From NCBI RefSeq assembly GCF_002980495.1, contig NZ_PVBR01000004.1, forward strand, positions 310,001 to 374,000: a stretch of 64,000 bases of DNA, in the 5' to 3' direction. The number at the start of each line of letters is the position of its first letter. The first letter of the stretch is position 1. The translations under genes were made by a program, and so were the position numbers. This document shows, piece after piece, positions 1 to 9,877 of the stretch. This DNA comes from Phyllobacterium phragmitis (GTDB taxonomy: Bacteria; Pseudomonadota; Alphaproteobacteria; Rhizobiales; Rhizobiaceae). The notes under the pieces were generated by a model. It was not told where the DNA came from. It worked only from the letters and a program-made list of their open reading frames with translations, and did not search any database.

Positions 1-642
1 ACGGTGGCCGCGACATGCGCCGATATTCTTGCCCGCACGCTGGAACGCTGCGGCGTCAAGGTCGAGATCCTCGGCTTCACGACGCGTGCGTGGAAGGGCG
101 GGCAGGCGCGCGAAGCGTGGCTCGACCGCGGAAAGACGGCCAATCCGGGCCGCCTCAACGATCTGCGCCACATCATCTACAAGAGCGCCGACGCGCCCTG
201 GCGGCGGGCACGGCGCAATCTCGGCCTGATGATGCGCGAAGGCCTTTTGAAGGAAAATATCGATGGCGAGGCGCTGATCTGGGCGCATCAGCGGCTCATG
301 GGCCGACCGGAACAGCGCAAGATCCTGATGATGATTTCCGATGGCGCGCCAGTCGATGATTCCACGCTTTCGGTCAATCCCGGCAATTATCTGGAGCGCC
401 ACTTACGTGCGGTGATCGAGGAAATCGAGACGCGCTCGCCGGTCGAGCTGATCGCCATCGGCATCGGCCACGATGTGACGCGCTATTATCGCCGCGCGGT
501 CACCATCGTCGATGCCGAGGAGCTTGCCGGCGCCATGACCGATCAGCTGGCCTCGCTGTTCGAAGAGCATGGGCGGGCCGCAGCCAATGGCGTGCAAGGT
601 GTACGGGGCGCTCGGGGCGTGCACAGCGCAGCGCGTCGTTGA
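1..642 (+). CDS. cobT: Cobaltochelatase subunit CobT, C-terminal part (cut by window start)
   Basis: This is the last 213 codons of CobT, which with CobS forms the AAA+ chaperone of the aerobic cobaltochelatase (CobNST) that inserts cobalt into hydrogenobyrinic acid a,c-diamide for vitamin B12. The reading frame is open from base 1, so the N-terminus lies outside the window. The visible part is the C-terminal von Willebrand A domain, including the LMMISDGAP segment near residue 110 that belongs to the metal-binding (MIDAS-type) fold. The last residues ([21 protein letters not shown]) are a low-complexity tail. The stop overlaps the proposed TTG start of the next gene by three bases. Confidence 0.93.
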   Translation, partial: TVAATCADILARTLERCGVKVEILGFTTRAWKGGQAREAWLDRGKTANPGRLNDLRHIIYKSADAPWRRARRNLGLMMREGLLKENIDGEALIWAHQRLMGRPEQRKILMMISDGAPVDDSTLSVNPGNYLERHLRAVIEEIETRSPVELIAIGIGHDVTRYYRRAVTIVDAEELAGAMTDQLASLFEEHGRAAANGVQGVRGARGVHSAARR

Positions 643-1700
643 CGGGCCTCCGCCGCTTTTCTCCGTCCCTTCGGATTGCAGCGGCATCGGCTATCATTGC
701 CGGCGTCCTTTGGCCATCCACCGGCCTGGCGGAAAACCGCGTCGAGCGTTTCGATGTGATCTCGCGGCCGATCACGCAGTTCCGTATCGGTTCGTCCGAA
801 CGGCATTTCGGTGCGCTGGAATTCATGGGCGGGCTGGAGATGACAGCGGCGAACCGTGAATTCGGCGGGTTGTCGGCGATCCGTTTTCTGGATGCCGGGC
901 GGAATTTCCTCGGCGTTTCCGATACCGGCTTCTGGTATGCGGGGCAAATCGACCGTGATGCGGATGGCCACCCCTCAGGCTTCAGCCATTTCCGGATGGC
1001 GCCGCTCCTCGATCAGGCAGGCAAGCCCTTCGAGCGCAAACGGGATGCGGATGCCGAGAGCCTGGCGATTTCCGGCGACAGCGTCACCGTCGGCTTCGAA
1101 CGTGAGCACAGATTGCTGGAATATCGGCTCGACACGCAGGATTTCGCGTCGGTGCCCAAAACCCTGCCGCTTCCGCTGCCGAGAGAGGAATTGCGCAGGA
1201 ATGCCAGTCTCGAGGCGGTCGCCGTCTCGCCTGGATCGGGGCCGCTTGGCAGCACATCTGTCGTTCTGACCGAAAAAAGCCTGAACGAGAATGGCGATAT
1301 TTTCGCCGCCGTGCTGGCGGGCCCGCACCGTGGCATCTTCTATGTCAAACGGACGGATAATTTCGATATCAGCGATGCCGTGTTCCTGCCCGATGGCGAT
1401 CTGCTTATCCTGGAACGGCAATATGCGCTGGTATCCGGCGTGGCGCTGCGCATCCGCCGGATTAAGAGCGAGACCATCCGTCCCGGCGCGACGGTCGATG
1501 GCGTTGTCATGCTCAAGGCCGACATGAGCTATCAGATCGACAATATGGAGGGGATCGATGTATGGACCGACAGCGAAGGCCATCAGGTCCTCTCCTTGAT
1601 TTCGGACGACAATTACTCGCTCTGGCAGCGCAATCTCTACCTGGAATTCCGGCTGGCTGAAAAAATCGCCGGCGCGAAGACCGCGAGGACCACTCCGTAG
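639..1700 (+). CDS. Esterase-like activity of phytase family protein
   Basis: This secreted protein of 353 residues resembles the phytase-like beta-propeller domain (PF13449 type), whose true substrate is usually unknown. An Arg-containing N-terminus followed by a hydrophobic stretch ending in STGLA (about residues 10-31) looks like a signal peptide, so a periplasmic location is inferred. Recognisable family segments are [22 protein letters not shown] and NMEGIDVW. The start is a TTG that overlaps the cobT stop (TTGA), consistent with translational coupling; no good ATG precedes the signal peptide. The 3' end overlaps the convergent transporter gene by 64 bases. Confidence 0.8.
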   Translation: MTGLRRFSPSLRIAAASAIIAGVLWPSTGLAENRVERFDVISRPITQFRIGSSERHFGALEFMGGLEMTAANREFGGLSAIRFLDAGRNFLGVSDTGFWYAGQIDRDADGHPSGFSHFRMAPLLDQAGKPFERKRDADAESLAISGDSVTVGFEREHRLLEYRLDTQDFASVPKTLPLPLPREELRRNASLEAVAVSPGSGPLGSTSVVLTEKSLNENGDIFAAVLAGPHRGIFYVKRTDNFDISDAVFLPDGDLLILERQYALVSGVALRIRRIKSETIRPGATVDGVVMLKADMSYQIDNMEGIDVWTDSEGHQVLSLISDDNYSLWQRNLYLEFRLAEKIAGAKTARTTP

Positions 1701-2272
1701 GGGGCGAGCATGATGATGCCGATGCCCGTCTTGACCAGAAAATCGCCGAAAGCGAGCGACGCCCAAAGCGGAATTTGCATGCCGAAAAAGGGAACTGGAA
1801 AGGCGAGCGATGAATCCGGCATGCCGGTCAGGCTGTCGATCCAGGCGAATTTCGCGGCAAAGGCGATGGAGAAGAACAGCAGCGTATCGAGCACCGAACC
1901 GAACATGGTTCCGGCGAAGGGCGCCTTCCACCATTCCTGCCGGCGCAGGCGGTCGAAAACCGTGATGTCCATGAGCTGCGCCACGAGAAAGGCGCTGCCG
2001 GAGGCAATGGCGATACGCGGCGTCGCAAGCCAGACCGACATGATGACGCCGAGTACGAAACCGGCATAGACGACCCGCCGGGCGGCGGCGGGGCCGAAGC
2101 GGCGATTGGTCAGATCGTTGACGAAGAAGGCAACGGGATAGATGAACGCACCCCATGTCAGTATGTCGTTCAGGCCGAAATGGCCGAAGGGATACTGCAC
2201 GAGAACGTTCGATGCGGCGACAATCGCACACATGGCAAGGATAGCGGGGAGGAGAGGGCGCAAAGCCGACAT
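1637..2272 (-). CDS. Queuosine precursor transporter, YhhQ/VUT family
   Basis: This is a 211-residue integral membrane protein of the VUT/YhhQ (DUF165, ECF-like) family, which imports the queuosine precursors preQ0 or preQ1 for tRNA modification. Several hydrophobic helices are visible (MSALRPLLPAILAMCAIVAASN at the N-terminus, then about five more). The loop NDLTNRRFGPAAARRVVYAGF is the conserved family segment, and the DITVFDRLRRQEWWKAPFAGT and SVLDTLLFFSIAF blocks also fit. The gene is convergent with the phytase-like gene and overlaps its 3' end by 64 bases. It lies just downstream of the rpmB terminator and probably has its own promoter. Confidence 0.88.
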   Translation of the reverse strand: MSALRPLLPAILAMCAIVAASNVLVQYPFGHFGLNDILTWGAFIYPVAFFVNDLTNRRFGPAAARRVVYAGFVLGVIMSVWLATPRIAIASGSAFLVAQLMDITVFDRLRRQEWWKAPFAGTMFGSVLDTLLFFSIAFAAKFAWIDSLTGMPDSSLAFPVPFFGMQIPLWASLAFGDFLVKTGIGIIMLAPYGVVLAVFAPAIFSASRNSR

Positions 2273-2299
2273 TTTTTTATCCTGGGTAATGGAACCAGC

Positions 2300-2325
2300 A
2301 AAAAAGGGCCGACGGAAGCCGGCCC
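2300..2325 (-). terminator. Rho-independent terminator of rpmB
   Basis: Read on the minus strand, GGGCCG and CGGCCC form a GC-rich hairpin around an 8-base spacer, followed directly by six T residues. It lies 27 bases after the rpmB stop codon and before the YhhQ start, so rpmB is probably transcribed alone. Confidence 0.8.
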
Positions 2326-2351
2326 GGCTCGATCTGTTCAGGCTTGAGCGA

Positions 2352-2648
2352 TCAGGCGGCTACGGCTTCAGCGATCTTCTTGGCGATCTGACGCTTCAGC
2401 AGACGGGCGCGCTGCGACAATTCCTTTTCGTCCGCCTTGGAGAGGAAGGCATCGAGGCCGCCGCGATGCTCGACCGAACGCAAGGCGTTGGCGGAAACGC
2501 GCAGGCGATAACCCTGGCCGAGGGCTTCGGACATCAGCGTAACATCGCAAAGATTCGGCAGGAAGCGGCGACGCGACTTGTTGTTCGCGTGGCTGACATT
2601 GTTGCCGTACTGGACCGATTTGCCGGTCAATTCACAAGCGCGGGACAT
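2352..2648 (-). CDS. rpmB: 50S ribosomal protein L28
   Basis: The 98-residue protein starting [10 protein letters not shown] is L28, a structural component of the large ribosomal subunit. The [17 protein letters not shown] segment is typical. A longer reading frame begins upstream at 2711, but the start at 2648 is preceded by a strong AAGGTGAG ribosome binding site and matches family length, so it is preferred. A terminator hairpin follows the gene. Confidence 0.97.
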   Translation of the reverse strand: MSRACELTGKSVQYGNNVSHANNKSRRRFLPNLCDVTLMSEALGQGYRLRVSANALRSVEHRGGLDAFLSKADEKELSQRARLLKRQIAKKIAEAVAA

Positions 2649-3003
2649 TGGTCTCACCTTCAAATTCTGTTTATCAGGCCCCGGCCCGGCGTCCGATAAA
2701 TTCTCTCGCATAAACGCATAACAACGATGCGGGGCTGCGGGCGCGCATTTTTCGGACAGGCGGCCTTATGGGAAAGTCGCGTTTCTATAGTGATATGAGC
2801 CGTCCGCGTCAAGCTTGTTTTCGGGCCGCTTCCGGGCCGCTTTCGCGCTTGCGGCTATTTTTGACCCGATCCGGGGCTTTGCAAGCTTGCCCGGCTTGTC
2901 TTTTCGGCACCATAACTTCGCCCAGTTTGTTCTATTGGACAAGAACTCATATAATTGTGGCGATATGGCCCGTATGCGGCCTGGCTGCACAGCAGGGAAA
3001 ACG
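2649..3003. other. Divergent intergenic region, rpmB / DUF3108 gene
   Basis: This 355-base stretch separates divergent rpmB and the DUF3108 gene and must hold both promoters. I see no convincing coding potential. Open frames here are extensions of the neighbouring genes without good start sites. An AT-richer block at about 2920-2960 is the most promoter-like part. Confidence 0.4.
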
Positions 3004-3807
3004 ATGGCGTTGTCGATGGATTTTCTTCGTCGTTCAGGCGCGACAGCAATATTCTGCGGTCTGGCTCTGGCTCTTGCCGGAGGGCCGGCCTTTGCGCTCG
3101 AAACCTACAAGACCGAGTATGGCGTTTCGATATTCGGGCTCAATATTGCGCGCTCCGGGTTCGAGACCAAGGTGAATGGCGGGAGCTACGATCTTTCGGG
3201 GACCCTGTCCAGCTCCGGCCTGGCGCGTATTTTCGACCAGACGGACGGAACGATACGGGTGAGTGGTTCCGCATCGAGCACGGGCGTTTGGCCGGCCTCC
3301 TATGAGGTGAAATACAAGAACGGCAAGAAGAACAAGCGCACCCTTATCGATTTTTCCGGGGGGTCGGTATCGGCGGTGCAGAACACGCCGCCGATCAAGA
3401 AACGCAAACCGTGGGTGGAGGCCGGGCCGAACGATCTGAAATCGGTGGCCGATCCCTTGAGCGGGTTGATGATCCAGGCTGGCGACCCCAAGTCGGTCTG
3501 CGGGCGTACGGTGCATATCTTCGATGGCCAGACCCGCGCCGATCTTCAGTTGTCCTTTGCCGGAATAAAGCCTTTCGCCACCAAGGGCTTCAAGGGTAAT
3601 GCGGTGACCTGTTCCGTCAAATTCCTGCCGATCTCCGGCTATCAGAAAGGCAAGAAGGCGATCGAATATCTGAAGAACAAGAGCAAGGTCAGCATCTCGT
3701 TTGCATCTCTGGGCAATTCCGGTATCTATGCTCCGGTCGCTGCCAGCATCGGCACGCAGATCGGCACCGTGTCGGTTTTCGCAACGCGGTTCGAGAAAAT
3801 CAATTAA
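3004..3807 (+). CDS. DUF3108 domain-containing secreted protein
   Basis: The 267-residue protein has a clear Sec signal peptide (hydrophobic core AIFCGLALALAGG ending in GPAFA, about residues 14-31) and a mature region of the DUF3108 family, which is conserved in Rhizobiales and probably periplasmic. The function of DUF3108 is not established. The start at 3004 is preceded by an AGGGA element; an in-frame ATG at 3016 would also leave the signal peptide intact. The gene is divergent from rpmB. Confidence 0.82.
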   Translation: MALSMDFLRRSGATAIFCGLALALAGGPAFALETYKTEYGVSIFGLNIARSGFETKVNGGSYDLSGTLSSSGLARIFDQTDGTIRVSGSASSTGVWPASYEVKYKNGKKNKRTLIDFSGGSVSAVQNTPPIKKRKPWVEAGPNDLKSVADPLSGLMIQAGDPKSVCGRTVHIFDGQTRADLQLSFAGIKPFATKGFKGNAVTCSVKFLPISGYQKGKKAIEYLKNKSKVSISFASLGNSGIYAPVAASIGTQIGTVSVFATRFEKIN

Positions 3808-3837
3808 AGGGCGGGCCTCCCGCCGGGAGGCGCGGAA

Positions 3838-4731
3838 ATGGTGAGACTGGCGACGCTGACCGGGTTTTCAGCCGTCGTCATGTGGGCGCTTTTGGCGCTG
3901 TTCACTGCCGCTTCCGGCAAGGTGCCGCCATTCCAGCTCACCGCCATGACCTTCACCATCGGGGCAAGTCTCGGCCTCGTCTCCTGGCTGTGGCGGCCGG
4001 GTGCGGCGCGCCATCTGAAGCAGGCGCCTGCCGTCTGGCTACTGGGGACGCTCGGCCTGTTCGGCTATCATTTCCTGTATTTCACGGCGCTTCGCCATGC
4101 GCCCGCCGTCGAAGCAAGCCTGATCGCCTATCTCTGGCCGCTTCTGATCGTCGTCGGTTCGGCGCTGATGCCGGGCGAGCGGCTGGCATGGTATCATGTC
4201 GTCGGAACGCTCTTCGGCCTTGCCGGGACGGCGCTGATCGTCACCAAGGGCGGCGGTATCGGCTTCGAGGCGAAATATCTGTTCGGCTATGCCATGGCCG
4301 GGCTTTGCGCGCTGACCTGGTCGACCTATTCCCTGATGTCGCGGCGCTTTGCCACAGTCCCGACCGATGCGGTGACGGGCTTTTGCGTGGTTACCGCCAT
4401 TCTGTCGCTCCTCTGCCATCTGGTGCTTGAAGAAACCGTCTGGCCTGAGACGGCGACGCAATGGCTCGCCGTTTTGGGGTTGGGCCTTCTTCCGGTGGGG
4501 GCTGCCTTCTACGCTTGGGATTTCGGGGTCAAGCGCGGCAATATCCAGGTGCTGGGCGCGGCGAGCTATGCGGCTCCGCTCCTGTCGACGCTGGTGCTGA
4601 TCCTGGCGGGATCGGCGGAACCGAGCCTCCGCATCTTCGCAGCCTGCCTCCTGATCACATCAGGCGCGGTGCTGGCGGCCAAGGACATGATCTTTTCGAA
4701 ACGGCGCGGCCGGGCGGTCGAGCCGGCATAG
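3838..4731 (+). CDS. EamA/DMT family exporter (YddG-like)
   Basis: This 297-residue inner-membrane protein has about ten hydrophobic segments in two EamA repeats, the architecture of drug/metabolite transporters. The sequence is closest in feel to YddG-type aromatic amino acid exporters (the YHFLYFTALRHAPAVEASLIAYLWPLL block). The substrate cannot be read from sequence. The gene starts 30 bases after the DUF3108 stop with a GGGAGG element just upstream, so the two may be cotranscribed. It is convergent with gloB. Confidence 0.85.
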   Translation: MVRLATLTGFSAVVMWALLALFTAASGKVPPFQLTAMTFTIGASLGLVSWLWRPGAARHLKQAPAVWLLGTLGLFGYHFLYFTALRHAPAVEASLIAYLWPLLIVVGSALMPGERLAWYHVVGTLFGLAGTALIVTKGGGIGFEAKYLFGYAMAGLCALTWSTYSLMSRRFATVPTDAVTGFCVVTAILSLLCHLVLEETVWPETATQWLAVLGLGLLPVGAAFYAWDFGVKRGNIQVLGAASYAAPLLSTLVLILAGSAEPSLRIFAACLLITSGAVLAAKDMIFSKRRGRAVEPA

Positions 4732-4803
4732 GAGGCAGCGTTCATTTCGGAAGCGCACCTGGTTCGGCCAGCTCATTGCGGATTGCCTCAGGCGTCATAT
4801 TCA

Positions 4804-5595
4804 TCAGAAATGGTCCTTGCGCTTGCGGATTTCAGCAAACACGTCTTCGTCATGCGCGCTTTGAAGCCCGAGCCTGGCGCGGATGCGCGGATCGTGCCAG
4901 CGCAGGAAGGGATTGGTCGCCATCTCCAATGCGATCGTCGTCGGCAGCGTCGGCCTGTCCGCCTCGCGCAATCGGGTGATTTCTTTCGCGCGTTCTTTCA
5001 GCGCCGGATTTTCGGGATCGATCGTCAGGGCGAAACGGGCATTGCTTTCGCTATATTCATGGCCGCAATAGACCGATGTATCGCCCGGCAGCGCGACGAG
5101 CCGCGACAGGGAGCGGAACATGGCCGCCGGCGTACCCTCGAAGAGCCTGCCGCAGCCGAGCGCGAACAGCGTATCGCCGGTGAACGCGACCTTGGCCTGC
5201 GGAAGATAATAGGAAATCTCGCCCGCCGTATGGCCGGGTGTGGCAATCACTTCGACCTCAAACCGGCCGAAGGCAAAGCGCTCGCCGTCGGAGACGGTGC
5301 GGTCGATGCCGGGAATAGCCGTCTTTTCGGCTTCCGGGCCGATGATGGTTGCGCCGAATTTCTGCTTGAGCGGGAGATTGGCTTCGACGTGGTCGGGATG
5401 GTGATGCGTGGTGAAGATGAAATCGAGCGTCCAGCCGCGCCGTTTCAGCGCCGTCAGGATCGGCGCTTCCTCGGGCGCATCGATGGAGGCGGTGAGCCCG
5501 CTTTCGGGATCGTGGATCAGAACGCCGTAATTATCACTGCGGCAGGGGAACTGCTCGATTTCGAGCCGGGGCATCGGGGGCATTGTTCGTACCAT
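4804..5595 (-). CDS. gloB: Hydroxyacylglutathione hydrolase (glyoxalase II)
   Basis: This enzyme hydrolyses S-lactoylglutathione to lactate and glutathione, the second step of methylglyoxal detoxification in the cytoplasm. The metallo-beta-lactamase signature THHHPDH is near residue 62-68, followed by [15 protein letters not shown] and CGHEYSESN, which supply the other ligands of the binuclear metal site. The C-terminal glyoxalase II domain ([16 protein letters not shown]) is present. The length of 263 residues is normal; in-frame Met5 or Met8 are alternative starts. Immediately upstream lies a composite palindromic repeat. Confidence 0.95.
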   Translation of the reverse strand: MVRTMPPMPRLEIEQFPCRSDNYGVLIHDPESGLTASIDAPEEAPILTALKRRGWTLDFIFTTHHHPDHVEANLPLKQKFGATIIGPEAEKTAIPGIDRTVSDGERFAFGRFEVEVIATPGHTAGEISYYLPQAKVAFTGDTLFALGCGRLFEGTPAAMFRSLSRLVALPGDTSVYCGHEYSESNARFALTIDPENPALKERAKEITRLREADRPTLPTTIALEMATNPFLRWHDPRIRARLGLQSAHDEDVFAEIRKRKDHF

Positions 5596-5612
5596 TGCAA
5601 ATTCCAGTCATT

Positions 5613-5711
5613 TAGAGCGCCGCATGTCCAATTGGACGCGCAAAGGACGCTCTAAGACTTTTAAATGCTGCATAATTCCTTAAATCGGTTCCGATTTAAG
5701 GAATTATGCAG
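5613..5711. repeat. Composite palindromic element, copy 1
   Basis: Two palindromes lie side by side. Positions 5613-5654 begin TAGAGCG and end CGCTCTA around a GTCCAATTGGAC core. Positions 5668-5711 form a perfect inverted repeat with 21-base arms (starting CTGCATAATTCC) around a 2-base loop. The same composite recurs in the opposite orientation at 53595-53695. Size and design recall the short palindromic Bru-RS-type repeats reported from Brucella, but identity to them is not proven here. Confidence 0.85.
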
Positions 5712-5821
5712 TAGCCCGGCGTCCGCAAACAAAAGGATTATCGCCGCGCCGCTTCCATAAGAGCGCGGGAAGGCCGCTTCTGCAAGAAACAGTTTTGCGA
5801 CGGGGATTATCGGGCTCCGGT

Positions 5822-6256
5822 TTAATAACCGAGCAGGGCGTATTGCCTGACCCAGCCCGCAGCACGACTGGCAACCGAAACGGTGCCCATGACGGCCTTG
5901 TCGACGGTATCGGTCACGGTCTGATAGCCGAAGCGGGTGCGTTTCGCCAGGACGCCCCTGGGTTCGACCGGGACGCCGGTTGCCGCATCGTTCGGCGGCC
6001 TGTCGCCAATATGGGTGGGGATGGTGATCTTCGGGCTGACCGAAGCCAGGAGATGCCGGCCCGACTGGCCGGCCGGCCCGCATGCGGCGGTGATGAGGGG
6101 ATAGCCCATCTCCTTGCGGCTCTTGATCTGGCGCGCCAGATCCTTCTCGCAATCCTGCATGCTGGTCCAGCCTGCATCCGCCGTGCGGATATATTCGCAC
6201 TGCTTGGCGTCGCAGTCGCAACCCATGAGCGTCATGATGATAAGCGCCGTTTTCAT
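5822..6256 (-). CDS. Conserved hypothetical protein, cysteine-containing
   Basis: This 144-residue protein of unknown function starts MKTALIIMTLMGCDCDAKQC. The N-terminus is a short hydrophobic stretch followed by a cluster of cysteines (CDCDAKQC) and a DCE motif, then AACGP. I recall similar short proteins annotated as hypothetical in Rhizobiales. The frame is open to a GTG at 6280, but the ATG at 6256 follows a GAGGG element and matches the hydrophobic start. It stands alone between the gloB-side repeat and yciB. No function is proposed. Confidence 0.6.
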   Translation of the reverse strand: MKTALIIMTLMGCDCDAKQCEYIRTADAGWTSMQDCEKDLARQIKSRKEMGYPLITAACGPAGQSGRHLLASVSPKITIPTHIGDRPPNDAATGVPVEPRGVLAKRTRFGYQTVTDTVDKAVMGTVSVASRAAGWVRQYALLGY

Positions 6257-6405
6257 ATCCCTCATATCCCCGAAAATCACGCAATAATCCAGATATCGCA
6301 GGTGAAAACGGCAGCACTTGGATTCGATAATGGAAAGATTAAGGGCGAATATTGCCCGATGTTTCCATTATCGCCACAATTCAAGGTTGCGTGTCCGGGG
6401 GATAT

Positions 6406-7074
6406 CTACGTCTTTTCGTCAGTGGGCTCGAGCGAGTGTTTCATGATGAGGCGCATCTGGGAGAGGGTGAAGGCAACGGTGATCGGCATGATGCCCCATA
6501 CCTTGAAGGCGACCCATGTATCGGTGGAAAAATTGCGCCAGACCACTTCATTGAGAACGGCGAGCAGGAGGAAGAACAGGCCCCAGCGCAGCGTCAGCTT
6601 ACGCCAGCCCTCCGCATCGAGTTTGAACGCCTGATCGAAGACGTAACCCAGAAGCGATTTGCCGAATAGCAGCCCGCCGAGAAGCACCCCGCCGAACAGC
6701 GTATTGACGATGGTCGGCTTCATCTTGATGAAGGTTTCGTTGTGCAGCCAGAGCGTCAGCGTGCCGAAGGCCAGGACGACGATGCCGGAGACGAGCGGCA
6801 TGATCGGCAAGGTGCGTGTCATTATCCATGAAACGCTGAGCGCCAGGGCTGTCGCCGCCATGAAAAGCGCGGTCGCGACGAAGATCGGACCGCCGATCAC
6901 ACCCAATGCGGGAAAGCGCTCCAGCAGCCATTCGCCGCGCGCATTGGCGAAGAAGAAGACGAGAAGAGGCCCCAGTTCCAGCGCCAGCTTGAGCAGGGGC
7001 GGCACTTGCCTGCGGATCGGGTCCGACCGGGTTGCCGGATCGGAGGGATCGCGTTCGAAGATCTGGTGTTCCAT
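6406..7074 (-). CDS. yciB: Inner membrane-spanning protein YciB / septation protein A
   Basis: The 222-residue protein has about six hydrophobic helices and the YciB/IspZ family blocks [32 protein letters not shown] and [20 protein letters not shown]. YciB proteins are inner-membrane proteins implicated in cell-envelope integrity and septation. The start codon directly abuts the ftsY stop codon. It is the last gene of the minus-strand run dapF-mtaB-ftsY-yciB. Confidence 0.93.
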   Translation of the reverse strand: MEHQIFERDPSDPATRSDPIRRQVPPLLKLALELGPLLVFFFANARGEWLLERFPALGVIGGPIFVATALFMAATALALSVSWIMTRTLPIMPLVSGIVVLAFGTLTLWLHNETFIKMKPTIVNTLFGGVLLGGLLFGKSLLGYVFDQAFKLDAEGWRKLTLRWGLFFLLLAVLNEVVWRNFSTDTWVAFKVWGIMPITVAFTLSQMRLIMKHSLEPTDEKT

Positions 7075-8574
7075 TCATGCCACTCCTGCGATTGCGCGGG
7101 CGAAGTCCTTCGCGGCGAAGGGTTCGAGATCGTCGACCTGTTCGCCGACGCCGATGAAATAGACCGGCAGCTTGTGCTTGGCCGAGATGGCGACGAGGAT
7201 GCCGCCGCGCGCCGTGCCGTCGAGCTTGGTCATGACGAGACCGTTGACGCCGGCGATATTCCTGAAGATCTCGACCTGATTGAGCGCGTTCTGTCCGGTG
7301 GTGGCATCGAGCGTCTGGAGCACGGTATGCGGTGCTTCCGGGTCGTTCTTGCCGAGGACGCGGACGATCTTGGCCAGTTCGTCCATCAATTCGGTCTTGT
7401 TCTGCAGACGGCCGGCGGTATCGATGATGAGCACATCGCTTCCCGCTTCCTTGGCCTTCTCCCAGGCGTCATAGGCGAGCCCCGCTGCATCGGCGCCAAG
7501 CTTCGACGAGACGACGGGCGCGCCGGTGCGCTCGCCCCAGATGTGCAACTGCTCGATCGCCGCGGCGCGGAAGGTGTCGCCAGCGGCAAGCATCACCTTG
7601 AGCCCGCTGGCGGTGAGCTTTGCCGCAAGCTTGCCGATGGTCGTGGTCTTGCCGGTGCCGTTGACGCCGACGACGAGAATCACATGCGGTTTATGCGAAA
7701 GGTCGAGCTCCAGCGGCTTTGCCACCGGCGTCAGCACCTTTTCGATCTCGGCGCCCATGATGGCGCGCACCTCGTCGGTGGCGATGTCCTTGCCATAACG
7801 CCCGGAGGCCAGCGCATCGGTGATGCGCATCGCCGTCTCCAGCCCGAGATCGGCCTGGATCAGCACGTCTTCGAGGTCCTGCAGCGTGTCTTCATCGAGC
7901 TTGCGCTTGGTGAAGATACCGCCGATGGAATCGCCGAGCTGCTGCGAGGAACGCGACAGGCCATGGCGCAGGCGCTCGAACCAGGTCGTTTTCTTCTCGG
8001 GCTCGGTCGGACGCTCGGCTTCCTCTTGGCGCGCCTCGACGGATCGTGCTACCGAGACTTTCTTCGGCTTCGGCGGCACCGGTTCTGGAGCGGGCTCCGG
8101 CTCGACGGTATCGGGTGTTTCAATCGTGGTCTCAGGCCGGGACTCAGGCTCGACTTCAGGCGGCGTTTCAACCGGAGGCTCGACCGCTGGCGGCTCGACG
8201 GCGGGTGGGGCATCGATAGCGATCTCGACTTCCGCAACCGGTGTCTTTTCCGGCTCGGGCGGTTCCTGTTGCGAGGGCGAAGGTTCGACGATTTCTTCAC
8301 TTGGCGGCGCCTCTTCAACAACAGGCTCCGGCGGTTGCTGAGGTTGATCCGTTTCTGCAGGTTTTTCGGCCTGAACGTTCGGATCGATGGCCGTTTCCCC
8401 GGCTTTGGCTTCCCCGTGTTCGGGCTGCATTTCCGGTTCGGAAGGCTGGGATTCTGCGGCGGGCGGTGCTTGGGATACTTCCGGGGCAGGTGCCTCGGGC
8501 GCGCCCTCAGCAGGCACTTCCTCGATCTCCTTCTTGCCGAAGGAAAAGATCTTCTTGATGAATTCGAGAGCCAT
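7075..8574 (-). CDS. ftsY: Signal recognition particle receptor FtsY
   Basis: FtsY is the membrane-associated GTPase that docks the Ffh-4.5S RNA-ribosome complex at SecYEG. The NG domain occupies about residues 205-499, with G1 loop [10 protein letters not shown] near 303-312, the DTFRAAA block, IDTAGRLQN and [10 protein letters not shown]. Residues about 20-195 are an unusually long acidic, Pro/Glu-rich low-complexity region, comparable to the acidic A domain of E. coli FtsY but more repetitive. It lies 19 bases after mtaB and directly abuts yciB, indicating an operon. Confidence 0.96.
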   Translation of the reverse strand: MALEFIKKIFSFGKKEIEEVPAEGAPEAPAPEVSQAPPAAESQPSEPEMQPEHGEAKAGETAIDPNVQAEKPAETDQPQQPPEPVVEEAPPSEEIVEPSPSQQEPPEPEKTPVAEVEIAIDAPPAVEPPAVEPPVETPPEVEPESRPETTIETPDTVEPEPAPEPVPPKPKKVSVARSVEARQEEAERPTEPEKKTTWFERLRHGLSRSSQQLGDSIGGIFTKRKLDEDTLQDLEDVLIQADLGLETAMRITDALASGRYGKDIATDEVRAIMGAEIEKVLTPVAKPLELDLSHKPHVILVVGVNGTGKTTTIGKLAAKLTASGLKVMLAAGDTFRAAAIEQLHIWGERTGAPVVSSKLGADAAGLAYDAWEKAKEAGSDVLIIDTAGRLQNKTELMDELAKIVRVLGKNDPEAPHTVLQTLDATTGQNALNQVEIFRNIAGVNGLVMTKLDGTARGGILVAISAKHKLPVYFIGVGEQVDDLEPFAAKDFARAIAGVA

Positions 8575-8593
8575 GAATGCCGTTTCTGTTCGG

Positions 8594-9877
8594 TTAAGCC
8601 GCCTGGCGGCCGGCCGGGATGGCGATCAGCTTGTCGCCATCATGCCCGGCAATCCGCCGTTCGACGATCGAGCCCGGCTCGCCGCCATCAAGGGCCGCCA
8701 GCGTAAAGCCTTCAGTGCGACCGATACCCTCGCGCTCGACGAGGATCTTCTGCATCGTGCCTTGGAGCTTTATCAGATGCGCCGCATAGGCGCGATCGCC
8801 TTCCGTCCGCAGCCGCGCGGCGCGTTCCTTGACGATCTGCCGCGCCACCTGCGGCATGCGCGCGGCGGGCGTGCCCTCGCGCGGCGAGAAGGGGAAGACA
8901 TGCAGATGCGTCAGGCCGCATTCCTCGACAATCCGCAGCGAATTCTCGAACATTTCCTCCGTTTCGGTGGGGAAACCGGCGATGATATCGGCGCCGAAGA
9001 CGATATCCGGCCTGATCTGGCGGACTGTTTCGCAAAAACGAATGGAATCGTCGCGCAAATGCCGGCGCTTCATGCGCTTCAGGATCATGTCGTCGCCCGA
9101 TTGCAGCGACAGATGCAAATGCGGCATCAGGCGCTTTTCAAGGGCCAGCGCCTCCATCAGGTCGTCGTCGGCCTCGATCGAATCGATGGAGGAGAGGCGC
9201 AAGCGCTGAAGGTCGGGCACTTGCGACAGGATGGTCTTCACCAGCTTGCCGAGGCGCGGGGCCCCCGGGAGATCCGGCCCGTAGCTGGTCATATCGACGC
9301 CGGTCAGCACCGCTTCGAGATAGCCGTTGCCGACGAGGCGCTTGACCTGCTCGACCACCGCGCCCATCGGCACGGAGCGCGAATTGCCTCGGCCATAGGG
9401 GATGATGCAGAAGGTGCAGCGGTGGTCGCAGCCATTTTGCACCTGGACGAAGGCGCGGGCGCGGCCCTCGATGGCGTCCACCATGTGGCTCGCCGTCTCG
9501 CGAACCTCCATGATGTCGTTGACGCGGACCTTCTCGAACTGGTTGACGCCGAAATCCGGCAGCATCCGGTAGGAGTTGGAGCGCAGTTTCTCCTCATTGC
9601 CCAGCACGAGATCGACCTCGTCCATGGCGCCGAAGTCATCGGCGCCGGTCTGCGCGGCGCAGCCGGTGACGATGATGCGCGCTTGCGGGTTTTCGCGGCG
9701 CGCCTTGCGGATGGCCTGTCGCGCCTGCCTGACGGCTTCGTTGGTGACGGCGCAGGTGTTGAAGACGATCGCGCCGCTTTCGATCTGGCCGAGGCCGGCG
9801 GCGTCGGCTTCGCGCTTCATCACCTCGGATTCATAGGTGTTGAGGCGACAGCCGAAGGTGACGATTTCGACCGCCAT
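8594..9877 (-). CDS. mtaB: tRNA t6A37 methylthiotransferase MtaB
   Basis: This radical-SAM methylthiotransferase converts t6A37 to ms2t6A37 in tRNAs reading ANN codons. The N-terminal MTTase domain carries the cluster cysteines in TFGCRLN (Cys10), NTCAVT and VTGCAAQ. The radical-SAM motif is CDHRCTFC, followed by IPYGRGNSRS. A TRAM-like C-terminal part (about residues 365-420) is present. At 427 residues it is MtaB-like rather than MiaB-like. Its start overlaps the dapF stop by one base. Confidence 0.94.
   Translation of the reverse strand: MAVEIVTFGCRLNTYESEVMKREADAAGLGQIESGAIVFNTCAVTNEAVRQARQAIRKARRENPQARIIVTGCAAQTGADDFGAMDEVDLVLGNEEKLRSNSYRMLPDFGVNQFEKVRVNDIMEVRETASHMVDAIEGRARAFVQVQNGCDHRCTFCIIPYGRGNSRSVPMGAVVEQVKRLVGNGYLEAVLTGVDMTSYGPDLPGAPRLGKLVKTILSQVPDLQRLRLSSIDSIEADDDLMEALALEKRLMPHLHLSLQSGDDMILKRMKRRHLRDDSIRFCETVRQIRPDIVFGADIIAGFPTETEEMFENSLRIVEECGLTHLHVFPFSPREGTPAARMPQVARQIVKERAARLRTEGDRAYAAHLIKLQGTMQKILVEREGIGRTEGFTLAALDGGEPGSIVERRIAGHDGDKLIAIPAGRQAA

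Noticed and set aside
7006-8706. Plus-strand open frame (566 codons) opposite ftsY
   Set aside because: The Arg/Phe/Leu-rich repeats in it are simply the complement of the Pro/Glu repeats of FtsY.
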